In this document: positions 1 to 9,411 of the stretch, piece after piece
Position numbering within the stretch: position 1 is the first letter of the stretch
Layout of the letters: every line of letters begins with the position of its first letter
The notes under the pieces: model-generated
The model's database searches: none
Told to the model about the DNA's origin: nothing
The model's input: the letters and a program-made list of their open reading frames with translations, nothing else
Source of the DNA: Chloroflexota bacterium
GTDB taxonomy: Bacteria; Chloroflexota; Anaerolineae; Anaerolineales; Villigracilaceae
Direction: 5' to 3'
Assembly (NCBI GenBank): GCA_016235445.1
Contig: JACRLB010000016.1
Span: 35,770-99,769, forward strand
Length of the DNA stretch: 64,000 nt
Position numbers and translations under genes: made by a program

Positions 1-1
1 G

Positions 2-184
2 AAGGAATCGAACGAAATGGGCATTGGCCCCATGGGCTTTGGCGGCAAGACCACCGTGTTGGATACAAAGATCGTTGGCCTCAGCCGTTTGCCCGCTTCC
101 TATTTTGTCTCTGTCTCATATATGTGCTGGGCGTATCGCCGCCGCAAGTTGACGGTGAAGGGCGGAGAGATCACTTACGATTGA
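2..184 (+). CDS. Fumarate hydratase / L(+)-tartrate dehydratase alpha subunit, C-terminal end (partial)
   Basis: Open frame from base 2 to TGA at 182-184: ...KESNEMGIGPMGFGGKTTVLDTKIVGLSRLPASYFVSVSYMCWAYRRR...; directly upstream of the beta subunit. Confidence 0.75.
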   Translation, partial: KESNEMGIGPMGFGGKTTVLDTKIVGLSRLPASYFVSVSYMCWAYRRRKLTVKGGEITYD

Positions 185-258
185 CGATTTGAGATTTGCG
201 ATTGGTGGTCGAGTAGCCCCGAAGGTTATCGAGACCCGTAATCCGTTAGGAGAGAAAC

Positions 259-885
259 ATGAAACAGATAACTACGCCAGTCAGTGATGAGGCCATTCGC
301 GATTTGAAAGTTGGCGATTCGGTTGCGCTTTCAGGCATGATGGTCACCGGGCGTGATGCCGCCCACAAGTGGATGATCGAGACCTTCATCAAAAAAACCC
401 GTCCGCCGCAGGGCGATGATTTGCAGGTGTACGAAGAATTGAAAAAACTATTGAACGGCTCTGTCATCTATCATTGCGGACCCGTGGTCAGCGGGCTGGA
501 TACGAAAGAGTATAAATTTATCGCCGCCGGGCCGACAACTTCCATCCGTGAAGAGCCGTATCAGGCGGATGTGATGAAGCATTTCAACGTCAAAGGGGTG
601 ATCGGCAAGGGCGGCATGGGCGCAAAGACGCTCAAAGGTTGTCAGGAAACTCCGGGCGTCTATTTCCACGCCATCGGCGGCGCGGCTTCCTTCCTCGCGC
701 AGACGGTGACAAAGGTGCATGGAGTCTTCAAATTGGATTTCGGCGTTCCCGAAGCCATGTGGGTCATCGAGGTCAAGGAATTCCCTGTCGTCGTGACGAT
801 GGACTCGCATGGGGGCAGTCAGCACACAGTTGTGGAAGAGGCGTCTAAAAAGGCGCTGGAAGGTCTGCTGGAAAAGCCATATTAA
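259..885 (+). CDS. Fumarate hydratase C-terminal / class I hydro-lyase beta subunit
   Basis: ORF 208 aa; LKVGDSVALSGMMVTGRDAAHKWM and GPTTSIREEPY typical of fumarase beta family. Confidence 0.88.
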   Translation: MKQITTPVSDEAIRDLKVGDSVALSGMMVTGRDAAHKWMIETFIKKTRPPQGDDLQVYEELKKLLNGSVIYHCGPVVSGLDTKEYKFIAAGPTTSIREEPYQADVMKHFNVKGVIGKGGMGAKTLKGCQETPGVYFHAIGGAASFLAQTVTKVHGVFKLDFGVPEAMWVIEVKEFPVVVTMDSHGGSQHTVVEEASKKALEGLLEKPY

Positions 886-929
886 TGGTTTCGGGCGGGA
901 TGTAAAAATCCCGCCCGTTTTTTTGTCAT

Positions 930-1046
930 TGGGAGTTGCCGTGATTAACCCTTTTGAGTACACGGAATTCACGGAGAAAAATCGGATTTAAAAAGTTTTT
1001 CCGTGCCCTCCGTATGATCCGTGTACAAGAATCACGGCAACTCCCA
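930..1046. repeat. Palindromic MITE-like element with perfect 17-bp terminal inverted repeats
   Basis: tgggagttgccgtgatt at 930-946 is the exact reverse complement of 1030-1046; inner arms gtacacggaattcacggagaaaa / ttttccgtg..ccgtgtac. Confidence 0.8.
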
Positions 1047-1100
1047 GAGAACCGTTTTTTTACTGGTTGTTTGAGACAGACATGATATATAATCATTTAC

Positions 1101-4073
1101 ATGCCTGATCGGTTTCATCGTTTATTCAGCAGTCCGATCTTCGATAACGAAGAGAAAACCCGCCTCGCGCAAACACTGAATTCTTTTGGGTGGAGCGCAA
1201 TCGCCATTGTTTTTTCACTTATTTTGGCCCGCATATTGACCGGGGGATGGTTAAGTCGTTCGTCCATGCTCACCCTGCCGCTGGTGATTCTGATCATTGT
1301 CATCGTTCAGGTGATGCTGCGCAGGGGATATGTGCGCGAAGCCGGCCTGTTTTTAGTGGCTTCCACCTGGCTGGATATGACGTATCAAGCCTGGAACTCA
1401 GACGGCCTTCGGGATGTGGCGGCCATCGCCTACCTTGTGATCATCCTGCTTGCGGCCCTTTTGCTTGGCTGGCGGGAGGGGCTTTTCTTTGGCCTGCTTG
1501 GCATTACCATGCTTTGGTATTTTGCATTTGAGGAACAGCAGGGGATACGCATATTCCAGATGGATGATCCCTACAGTTATGCCCGCGACCTTACCGCGGT
1601 CTTTGTCCTCTCAGGCTTTCTCATCTATTTGTTGATCCATAGTCTAAACCGCTCGCTTCACGATGCCCGCCTCGAGTTAAAAGAACGCCTGCGGAGCGAA
1701 GAGAAATTACAAAGGCAGGCGGATTATCTCACGGCCTTGAATGAAACCGCGCTGGGGTTATTGAACCGCTCTGACCTGCGGCCTTTGCTCGAGTCCATTC
1801 TCACCCGCGCATGTGACCTGGTCAATACCGAACATGGCCTGATTGAGCTTGTCCTGCCGGATGACTCAGCGCTTCGGCAGGAGGTGGGCCAGGGTGTTTT
1901 TGCAAAATATAATGGAACGCTTACCCAAAGGAACCATGGGGTAACCGGTACTGTTTGGGCAAGCGGACAGTCGCTGGCTGTGACCGACTACACTACCTGG
2001 GAAAAAAGAATAGCCTTGTTTTCCGATGCCAACTTTTTCGCAGTGATGGGAGTCCCGCTTGAAGTGGGAAACACCGTCATCGGCGTGCTTGCCATTGCCC
2101 ATGTGAATAAGGGAAAACCCTTTACGCAGGAACAGATTCACCTTATGGAGCGGTTTGCCGCGCTCGCCTCGCTTGCCATTGATAATGCCCGCCTCTACGG
2201 GCAGGCGCAAAAGGAAATCAATGAACGCAAATCGGCGGAGCAGGCCTTGCGTTCCAGCGAGGAATTGTTCCGCAAGGTATTCAACAACAGCTACGTTGCC
2301 ATTGTGATCGTAACCCTGGAAGAGGGAAGGTTTTTGGAAGCCAATGAGGCATTTCGAGAACTGAGCGGCCTCCCGCTTGAACAGCTGTTGGGAAGAACCT
2401 CCGTGGAGTTGGATTTATGGGAGGATGCCCAGGCAAGGGGCAAATTTAAGCAGGATTTGCTGGAAAAAGGCTATTTGCAAAATGTGCCGGTTGAATTTAA
2501 AAGAAAAGACCAGCCCAACAAGACCTCCATTGCTTATTACGAATTGATCAACATCAAAGACCAGCGGTGTATTCTTTGCATGTTCTACGACATCTCAGAA
2601 AAAAGACAATCTGAGCGGGCGTTGAAGGAAAGCGAAGAACGCTTTCGTAAGGTCTTCCACGCCAGCCCGGTGGCGATCTGCATCACCACCATGGATGAAG
2701 GCCGCTTGCAGGATGCCAACGCCGCCTATTGGAATATGACCGGGTACAACCCCAAAACCTCCATTGGCAGGGCGGCGGAAGAACTGGAGATGTGGGATTC
2801 AAGCGAAGAACGCTGGCGGTTTGTGAACGAGCTAAAACAAAAACATTCCATCCTCAACCCCAATTACGAATTCGTCGAGTACAACACCCATAAACCCCGC
2901 CATGCCATCGCCTTCTACGAGTTGATCGAGATCGACGCCCTGCCCTGTGTCCTATCCATGTTCTATGATATTACCGAGCAAAGACAGGCGCAGGACGATC
3001 TGCAAAACGCTGAAGCCCGCAAGCGCGCCATCCTGCAATCCATTCCCGATATGATCTTTGAAGTTGCCAGAAACGGGACGTTTTTGGATTTCATGGCATC
3101 CGCCGAAATAGCCCCCTTAATGCCGCCTGCCGAATTCATTGGCAGGAATATCAAGGAACTCTTCCCGCCCATGATCGCCGAGCAAGCCATGTTTGCCATC
3201 GAACGAACCCTTGCCACCGAGCAAATACATGCTTTCGAATACGGCCTGCCGCCCGGCGAGGAGGTTCAGTTTTTCGAGGCGCGCGTAACGGCAGTCACCT
3301 CCGAATCGACCATTATCATGGTGCGCGATATCAGCCAGCGCAAGTGGGTGGAGACCGAACGCGAGAAACTCATCAATGAATTGGAAGAGAAAAACAGCGA
3401 ACTGGAACGCTTCACCTATACCGTTTCACATGACCTGAAATCCCCGCTCATCACCATCAAAGGCTTTCTTGGCTTTTTGGAACAGGATGCCGCCAGCGGA
3501 AACATCGTCCGCTTGAAGGCAGATACCCAGCGCATTGCCGATGCAACCGACAAAATGCAAACCCTGCTCAATGAACTGCTCGAACTCTCGCGCGTGGGAC
3601 GGTTGACAAACCCCTACCAGCTTGTTCCTTTTTCCGAGCTTGTCCTTGAAGCGCTGGAGATCGTGCATGGGCGCTTGCAGGAAAAAAACATCCAGGTAAA
3701 TGTTGATGAAAATCTCCCAACGGTGTATGGAGACCGCCAACGGCTGATCGAAGTGATGCAAAACCTGATTGATAATGCCGCAAAATTTATGGGGAACGTC
3801 CCCGCGCCCCGCATCGAGATCGGGTTCGACGGATACGAAAATAAATACCCCATTTTCTTCGTCCGTGATAACGGCGTGGGGGTCGACCCCATCCACCACG
3901 ATAGAATCTTCGGACTCTTCAACAAACTCGATGCCGCCTCCGAGGGCACCGGCATTGGGCTCACTCTCGTGAAGAGAATTGTCGAAGTACACGGAGGCAG
4001 GATATGGGTCAAGAGCGAAGCGGGAAGCGGCTCCACCTTCCTTTTCACGCTTCCTGCTGGACCTGAATCCTGA
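1101..4073 (+). CDS. Membrane sensor histidine kinase (TM - GAF - multiple PAS - HisKA - HATPase)
   Basis: 990 aa; N-terminal hydrophobic helices, GAF-like region, repeated EELFRKVFNNS/EERFRKVFHAS PAS starts, YTVSHDLKSPL H-box, DNGVGVDP and GTGIGLTLVKRIVEVHGG. Confidence 0.9.
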   Translation: MPDRFHRLFSSPIFDNEEKTRLAQTLNSFGWSAIAIVFSLILARILTGGWLSRSSMLTLPLVILIIVIVQVMLRRGYVREAGLFLVASTWLDMTYQAWNSDGLRDVAAIAYLVIILLAALLLGWREGLFFGLLGITMLWYFAFEEQQGIRIFQMDDPYSYARDLTAVFVLSGFLIYLLIHSLNRSLHDARLELKERLRSEEKLQRQADYLTALNETALGLLNRSDLRPLLESILTRACDLVNTEHGLIELVLPDDSALRQEVGQGVFAKYNGTLTQRNHGVTGTVWASGQSLAVTDYTTWEKRIALFSDANFFAVMGVPLEVGNTVIGVLAIAHVNKGKPFTQEQIHLMERFAALASLAIDNARLYGQAQKEINERKSAEQALRSSEELFRKVFNNSYVAIVIVTLEEGRFLEANEAFRELSGLPLEQLLGRTSVELDLWEDAQARGKFKQDLLEKGYLQNVPVEFKRKDQPNKTSIAYYELINIKDQRCILCMFYDISEKRQSERALKESEERFRKVFHASPVAICITTMDEGRLQDANAAYWNMTGYNPKTSIGRAAEELEMWDSSEERWRFVNELKQKHSILNPNYEFVEYNTHKPRHAIAFYELIEIDALPCVLSMFYDITEQRQAQDDLQNAEARKRAILQSIPDMIFEVARNGTFLDFMASAEIAPLMPPAEFIGRNIKELFPPMIAEQAMFAIERTLATEQIHAFEYGLPPGEEVQFFEARVTAVTSESTIIMVRDISQRKWVETEREKLINELEEKNSELERFTYTVSHDLKSPLITIKGFLGFLEQDAASGNIVRLKADTQRIADATDKMQTLLNELLELSRVGRLTNPYQLVPFSELVLEALEIVHGRLQEKNIQVNVDENLPTVYGDRQRLIEVMQNLIDNAAKFMGNVPAPRIEIGFDGYENKYPIFFVRDNGVGVDPIHHDRIFGLFNKLDAASEGTGIGLTLVKRIVEVHGGRIWVKSEAGSGSTFLFTLPAGPES

Positions 4074-4148
4074 TCCCGTTTCGTCATCATTCTTCACATC
4101 TGACTTGGGGTATACTTTCGGCAACCCATCATTAAGAGGAGACAATAC

Positions 4149-5054
4149 ATGAAACGAGCCGTGAGTATCAGCATTGGTTCATCCAAACGCGACAAGGCCG
4201 TGGAAGTGACCTTGCTTGGCGAAAAGGTCAGCATCGAGCGCATCGGCACAGATGGCGACATGGAAGCCGCCGCCCTAAAATACAAGGAACTCGACGGCAC
4301 AGTGGATGCCTTCGGCGTGGGCGGCGCAGATTTGGGCGCTATCGTCGATGGAAAATGGTATCCCCTGCATTCCGTGACACCCATAGTCCGATATGTAAAA
4401 AAGACCCCGCTGGTGGATGGCGGCGGATTAAAGAACACCCTCGAAAATAAAGCCCCCGCATTTTTAGATCAGAAAATTGGCGATTACATCAACTCGCGCG
4501 GACGCAAGGTGCTTGTCGCCGTGGGCGTTGACCGCTGGGGTCTCTCTCGGGCCTTTGCCGATGCCGGTTATGAAACCATCTTTGGCGACCTGATGTTTGG
4601 GCTGGATATTCCGATTGCCCTTCATAAGCTCAGCCAGCTTAAGACAGTGGCCGCATTGATGCTGCCAATTGCATTCCGCCTGCCCTTCGCGTGGATTTAT
4701 CCCACCGGCGAAAAGCAGGAAAAGCGCACACCCAAGTTTGGAAAATATTATGCGTGGGCAACCGTTATCGCAGGCGATTGCCATTACATCAAACGCTTTA
4801 TGCCCGATGACCTGACGGGAAAAGTAATCGTCACCAACACCACCACTCCCGAAGACGTGGCTCAATTCAAAAAAGCGGGCGTGAAATACCTCATCACAAC
4901 CACCCCCGTATTGGAAGGCCGCTCCTTCGGCACGAACATGATGGAAGCCGCACTCGTCGCCGTCTCCGGCAAGGGACGCCCCCTCACCTGGCCTGAATTA
5001 ACCGAACTGCTCGATAAACTCGGCTTTGGACCCCAATTGCAGGAACTCAACTAA
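4149..5054 (+). CDS. Quinate 5-dehydrogenase-like protein
   Basis: 301 aa; sequence resembles proteins annotated this way in Anaerolineae (recalled, not searched). Confidence 0.5.
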   Translation: MKRAVSISIGSSKRDKAVEVTLLGEKVSIERIGTDGDMEAAALKYKELDGTVDAFGVGGADLGAIVDGKWYPLHSVTPIVRYVKKTPLVDGGGLKNTLENKAPAFLDQKIGDYINSRGRKVLVAVGVDRWGLSRAFADAGYETIFGDLMFGLDIPIALHKLSQLKTVAALMLPIAFRLPFAWIYPTGEKQEKRTPKFGKYYAWATVIAGDCHYIKRFMPDDLTGKVIVTNTTTPEDVAQFKKAGVKYLITTTPVLEGRSFGTNMMEAALVAVSGKGRPLTWPELTELLDKLGFGPQLQELN

Positions 5055-5055
5055 C

Positions 5056-5203
5056 TGACGATTGACGACTGACGATTTACGACTGGCGATTTGTAATTGG
5101 CTTGATGGTGTAATCCAAAATCGCAAATCCAAAATCGCAAATCCAAATCGCAAATCAAAATCGTAAATCCAAAATCGCAAATCCAAAATCGTAAATCGCA
5201 AGG
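5056..5203. repeat. Short-period imperfect tandem repeat (aaatcgcaaatccaa / gacgatttacgac units)
   Basis: Direct reading: repeated aaaatcgcaaatccaaaatcgcaaatccaaatcgcaaatc. Confidence 0.85.
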
Positions 5204-5210
5204 AGAATGT

Positions 5211-6041
5211 ATGGATGCCATCATAACTGCCGGCGGAATCCCCCAGCCCGGCGACCCGTTGTACGCCTATTCCAACGGCGATTCAAAAGCCTTGATCGAC
5301 GTGGCAGGCAAACCCATGGTGCAATGGATTTTGGATGCCCTCGGCGATTCCAAAAAAGTAGATAACGTCATCATCATCGGCCTTTCTTCGAAAAGCGGAC
5401 TCACCTGCAAAAAGCCCCTGCACTACATCTCCAACCAGGGACGCATGTTGGCGAACATCGTGACAGGCGTGAACAAAGCCGTTGAATTAAATAAAAAGAA
5501 TGAATACGTTCTCCTCGTCTCCTCCGACATCCCCGCCCTCAAAGCCGACATGGTGGATTGGCTGGTGAAAACCTGCATGGAAACAAAGGACGATCTCTAC
5601 TACGGCGTTTGCCCGCGCGAAGTGATGGAGGCGCGTTTTCCAACCTCGAAACGCACCTTCACCAAACTAAAAGACATGGAAGTATGCGGCGCAGATATTA
5701 ACGTCATCCACGTAAACCAAACCACACAACACCTCGATACCTGGGAGCAATTGATCGGCAACCGCAAGAGTCCCTTGCGCCAGGCCGCCGTCATTGGCTG
5801 GGACACCCTCTTTCAATTATTCACGCGCCAGTTTACCTTGCAGGGTCTGGTCGAACGCGCCTCAGAGAGAATCGGAATCAAAGGGCGGGTACTCATCTGG
5901 CCGCAGGCCGAACCATGCATGGATGTGGACAAACCCCATCAACTCGAAATCATGCGCGCAGACATGGCTCATCAACAGCACAAGCCCGCTAAAAAATCCG
6001 CGCCAAAAATAAAAGTCAAAACGAAGGCCAGAAAAAAATGA
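5211..6041 (+). CDS. NTP transferase (MobA-like nucleotidyltransferase) domain protein
   Basis: MDAIITAGGIPQPGDPLYAYSNGDSKALIDVAGKPMVQWILDAL: N-terminal nucleotidyltransferase signature. Confidence 0.8.
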   Translation: MDAIITAGGIPQPGDPLYAYSNGDSKALIDVAGKPMVQWILDALGDSKKVDNVIIIGLSSKSGLTCKKPLHYISNQGRMLANIVTGVNKAVELNKKNEYVLLVSSDIPALKADMVDWLVKTCMETKDDLYYGVCPREVMEARFPTSKRTFTKLKDMEVCGADINVIHVNQTTQHLDTWEQLIGNRKSPLRQAAVIGWDTLFQLFTRQFTLQGLVERASERIGIKGRVLIWPQAEPCMDVDKPHQLEIMRADMAHQQHKPAKKSAPKIKVKTKARKK

Positions 6042-6598
6042 GCCTTCGCTCCATCCTCGAACTCGATGCCCGACTCTCCAGTCAAATGCGTGTGGCTGAA
6101 AAGCCGGGCTTTTTGCGCAATATCGCCGCCCTCTTCGCCCACTCCGGCGACTCGTGGATCTGGGCCCCAGCCCTCATCACAGCCTGGTTCTTCAGCGACC
6201 CAGCCTGGAAGCAATGGGAAGTTGTCGAATTCTTCGGCATCCTTGGCCTCGCAGGCGTGGTGCTTGCGATTAAATTCCTCGTCCGCCGCGAAAGGCCCGC
6301 AGGCGAATGGGGCGGGATTTATCGCAACACCGACCCGCACTCCTTCCCATCAGGACACGCCGCCCGCTCCTTCCTGATCGCCGTTGTTGGAACGCTTCTC
6401 GCCCCGCCCTGGCTTGCCACTGCTCTCTGGCTTTGGGCCCCGCTGGTAGCTTTAGCCCGCGTCGCCATGGGCGTGCATTACCTCTCAGACATTATCGCAG
6501 GCGCAATTTTGGGAATCATCGTCGGCGTGGTCGGCTTGCAAATCTACCCCCCCATGGTGGCCTGGCTTGCCTCCATAATTGGTTTCCCGCTCTGGTAG
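6038..6598 (+). CDS. PAP2-family phosphatase
   Basis: KFLVRRERPAGEWG...SFPSGHAARSF...ARVAMGVHYLSDIIAGAILG: the three PAP2 motifs. Confidence 0.92.
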   Translation: MSLRSILELDARLSSQMRVAEKPGFLRNIAALFAHSGDSWIWAPALITAWFFSDPAWKQWEVVEFFGILGLAGVVLAIKFLVRRERPAGEWGGIYRNTDPHSFPSGHAARSFLIAVVGTLLAPPWLATALWLWAPLVALARVAMGVHYLSDIIAGAILGIIVGVVGLQIYPPMVAWLASIIGFPLW

Positions 6599-6608
6599 CC
6601 AGAGCTTG

Positions 6609-6657
6609 AAATACAAAGAGATGGATTGCAAAATATGCAATCCATCTCTTTGTATTT
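6609..6657. terminator. Perfect 22-bp hairpin downstream of PAP2 gene
   Basis: aaatacaaagagatggattgca / tgcaatccatctctttgtattt, 5-nt loop. Confidence 0.7.
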
Positions 6658-6947
6658 AACCGATGGTACGCAGTTTTTTCATTCACCTGACGTAGTCCCT
6701 AATCCCGCCGGAAATGTGGCGCAAGTCTCCGACTTGCGAGGCATGCCCCACGCGGAGTGCCGAAAAATATTCCACACCCTGACATCCCTTCGGGGTTGAA
6801 TCGCCTGTTTGCCAAAGTCTATAATTATTATGACCCCGAAGGGGTCATAAGGTCTTTTGCGCAACATCAGTTATTTAATTTCGCCAGCCTGCGAAAAGCG
6901 CGGTTAGCAGTCAACCATGCTTTTATTTTGAAGCAACCGTAGATGAC

Positions 6948-7652
6948 TTAAATTGTAAATGGATTGAAATTTGTATCCCGGTCGTAATAATCTTCATTCT
7001 CTGCGCGTTTCAATGCGCCGACGAAGAAATAGGTGAGCGGCGTCATGCCCGCTTCGATCGCAACCTTGAAAAGATAGTTGGTGACGGTAAGCGTGAGGAA
7101 CAGACTCCATGGGAAGACGCCAAATGCCGAAGCGACGGCAACAAAGATGATCGAGTCAATGGCTTCCCCAACGAGCGTACTGCCGATGGTGCGCGACCAA
7201 AGCCAGCGGCCGTTTGTGAGCACCTTCATTTTGGCAAGGACAAACGAATTGAAAAATTCACCGAGCCAATAGCCTGACAGGCTTGCCAGTACGATCCCAC
7301 CGGCGCTCATGCCGCCGAGAATGGCTTGGTAGGCGCTGTCGCCCGCATATCCCTGCCAGGTGGCTTCGCCGGGCATGATGCCCACCAGCCACAAAACCAA
7401 TGCTGTGAGCGCCAGCCCGAAGAACCCCGTCCAGATCACCCGGCGCGAACGTTGATAGCCATACACTTCGGTGAGAATATCCCCAAAGACATAGCTGATG
7501 GGAAAAAGCAATGTGCCCGCGTCAAAAGCAAGTGGGATGCCGAAAAGGCTGACGCCCCAGTCCACGATCTTGGCCGAGGAGGCAATGTTGCTGACGATAA
7601 GTACAGCGACGAAAAACGCCATGATGATATCGAAATATTTATAAGAGCGCAT
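6948..7652 (-). CDS. Queuosine precursor transporter (VUT/YhhQ family)
   Basis: MRSYKYFDIIMAFFVAVLIVSNIASSAKIVDWG...YVFGDILTEVYGYQRSRRVIW. Confidence 0.88.
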   Translation of the reverse strand: MRSYKYFDIIMAFFVAVLIVSNIASSAKIVDWGVSLFGIPLAFDAGTLLFPISYVFGDILTEVYGYQRSRRVIWTGFFGLALTALVLWLVGIMPGEATWQGYAGDSAYQAILGGMSAGGIVLASLSGYWLGEFFNSFVLAKMKVLTNGRWLWSRTIGSTLVGEAIDSIIFVAVASAFGVFPWSLFLTLTVTNYLFKVAIEAGMTPLTYFFVGALKRAENEDYYDRDTNFNPFTI

Positions 7653-7925
7653 GGGTAACCTTTCTGTTTTGGCAGTGGATGAAAAGTAAATGACAGTTCA
7701 CAACGCGAATTTTACGCCATTCACGATAAAAGATCGTTCTTGAAAATTGCCATCACTTACAAAGTAATCTCTGCCTTTGTTTTTTCATTAGACTTTATCG
7801 GTAATTAGAAAAAACGTCCCGAAGGTTGTTGTCAGGCGTTCAAATTCCTCAAGAAAAACCTTCGGGACGGTGCCTGTGTTTATTTCCGATAACGTCTATT
7901 GCACAGTTTTACCACATTGAATCAA

Positions 7926-7962
7926 AAAGGTGGCCGTCACTTTTAAAGTGACGGCCACCTTT
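7926..7962. terminator. Perfect 18-bp palindrome just past the recF 3' end
   Basis: aaaggtggccgtcacttt-t-aaagtgacggccaccttt. Confidence 0.75.
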
Positions 7963-7992
7963 GGGTTTGAATTGCCATGCTGTAAGCGTGGC

Positions 7993-9222
7993 CTACTTTG
8001 ATCTCGGCGTCACCACCCCGCCCTTCACATCCCAAACCTCCGCGCCATCCACAAACTCAGGCGCGAACAAGGTCAAGTCGGTTGTCGTAAACAAGACCTG
8101 CTGATCTTCCCCCACATATTTCAACAAATCGGCGCGGCGGTTCGTGTCCAACTCTGCCATCACTTCATCCAGCAGAATGACCGGGTACTCGCCCGTGCGC
8201 TCCTTCATCCATTCCACCTCGGCGAGCTTCAACGCCAACAGCGTGGTGCGGATCTGTCCGCGCGAGCCGTAATCGCTCACGTCTGCTTTGTTGATGATGA
8301 AGCGCAAATCGTCGCGGTGCGGGCCAATCGTCGTCACGCCGCGCGCGATCTCTTCAGAGCGGATTTGTTTCAGCCGCGCTAAAAACCCATCCTGAATTTC
8401 ATTCAACTCAATCGAAGAGCGGTCAATGGCCGTATCCAGTTTCAGGCCGAGTTGTTTCTCTGGCTTCACCAGCGGGTCAAAAGCAGGCTCATAGGCGAGG
8501 CGCAGGATTTCGGTTCCGCGAGTCAGCTCGTGATGAATGCGCGAAGCGAGACGTTCGATTTCCTGAATGGCCTGGATGCGCCACAAAATGATCTGCGCCC
8601 CAAACTTGACCAACGCTTCATCCCACACTTGAAGCTGGTCGCTGTTCCCCCCCTTCGACAGGCTCAGGGCAGGTCCTTCACTCAATGCTTTGAGAAGTGC
8701 ATTGCGCTGGGTGAGCGCCTGCGAATATTCACTCAACGCCCGCGCATACGACGGGACAGCCTGCGCCAGCGCAAGGTTGAGATAACGGCGGCGCTCATCG
8801 GGTCCACCTTCGATGATCTGCGACATTTGCGGCACGAAGATAACCGCGTTGAAATGCCCGATCACATCATTGGCATGACGCTTGACCCCTTCCAGCAAAA
8901 TCTCTTTGCGGAGTCGTTGACCGTTCACGCCTGTCGGTTCGAGGATCAGCCGCGCTTCAAGGCGATGCTTCATCTTCCCGCGCTGATAATCCGCCACAAG
9001 CCGCGTCACCGCCAGCGGATTCTTCGCCTCGTGAAAATTGACGATTTGCCTGTCCGCATGGGTTTGAAAGGATGTGAACGCCGCCAGAAAATAAATCGCC
9101 TCGAGTACGCTGGTCTTGCCCTGCGCGTTACTGCCAACCAGCAAAACAGCCCGCCGTGGAAGTTCTACATCCAGGCGGGTGAGACTGCGGAAGTTGGTGA
9201 GGGAGAGGTGTTTGAGGTGCAT
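7993..9222 (-). CDS. recF: DNA replication/repair protein RecF (start placed at MHLKHLSLTNFRSL rather than the longer ORF start)
   Basis: MHLKHLSLTNFRSL, VGSNAQGKTSVLEAIYFLA Walker A, IGPHRDD, PVILLDEVMAELD. Confidence 0.9.
   Translation of the reverse strand: MHLKHLSLTNFRSLTRLDVELPRRAVLLVGSNAQGKTSVLEAIYFLAAFTSFQTHADRQIVNFHEAKNPLAVTRLVADYQRGKMKHRLEARLILEPTGVNGQRLRKEILLEGVKRHANDVIGHFNAVIFVPQMSQIIEGGPDERRRYLNLALAQAVPSYARALSEYSQALTQRNALLKALSEGPALSLSKGGNSDQLQVWDEALVKFGAQIILWRIQAIQEIERLASRIHHELTRGTEILRLAYEPAFDPLVKPEKQLGLKLDTAIDRSSIELNEIQDGFLARLKQIRSEEIARGVTTIGPHRDDLRFIINKADVSDYGSRGQIRTTLLALKLAEVEWMKERTGEYPVILLDEVMAELDTNRRADLLKYVGEDQQVLFTTTDLTLFAPEFVDGAEVWDVKGGVVTPRSK
8652..8679. repeat. ccttcgacaggctcagggcagg-type short dispersed repeat inside recF
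   Basis: Encodes in-frame GPALSLSKGG insertion; cttcgacaggctcag core recurs at 17872-17886. Confidence 0.7.
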
Positions 9223-9257
9223 TGAGGAGAATTGGAGGGTAGAGTTGGAGGGTAAAG

Positions 9258-9296
9258 AATGGAGACTGGAGATTGGAGATTGGAGATTGGAGATTA
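9258..9296. repeat. ggagattggagatt short tandem repeat
   Basis: Repeated (g)gagattg units; similar unit at about 12531-12556. Confidence 0.75.
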
Positions 9297-9341
9297 GTTG
9301 GTGGTTATACTGGGCGCGGCCATGAATTGCGGTTTTCCTTT

Positions 9342-9411
9342 TTAACGCAAAGTCACAAAGTCGCAAAGATTCAAGGGCTTTTCCTTCGCGCCTTTGCGAC
9401 TTGGCGTTAAG
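9342..9411. repeat. Palindromic cgcaaagtcgcaaag / ctttgcgacttggcgttaa repeat
   Basis: ttaacgcaaagtcacaaagtcgcaaag...cctttgcgacttggcgttaa. Confidence 0.75.

Noticed and set aside
3426-4145. 239-aa minus-strand ORF opposite the histidine kinase
   Set aside because: Shadow ORF antisense to a strongly supported coding region.
7653-7740. Possible preQ1 riboswitch upstream of the queuosine transporter
   Set aside because: No preQ1-I-like C-rich loop and A-rich tail could be recognised in the reverse complement.
8452-9225. 257-aa plus-strand ORF opposite recF
   Set aside because: Antisense shadow of recF.
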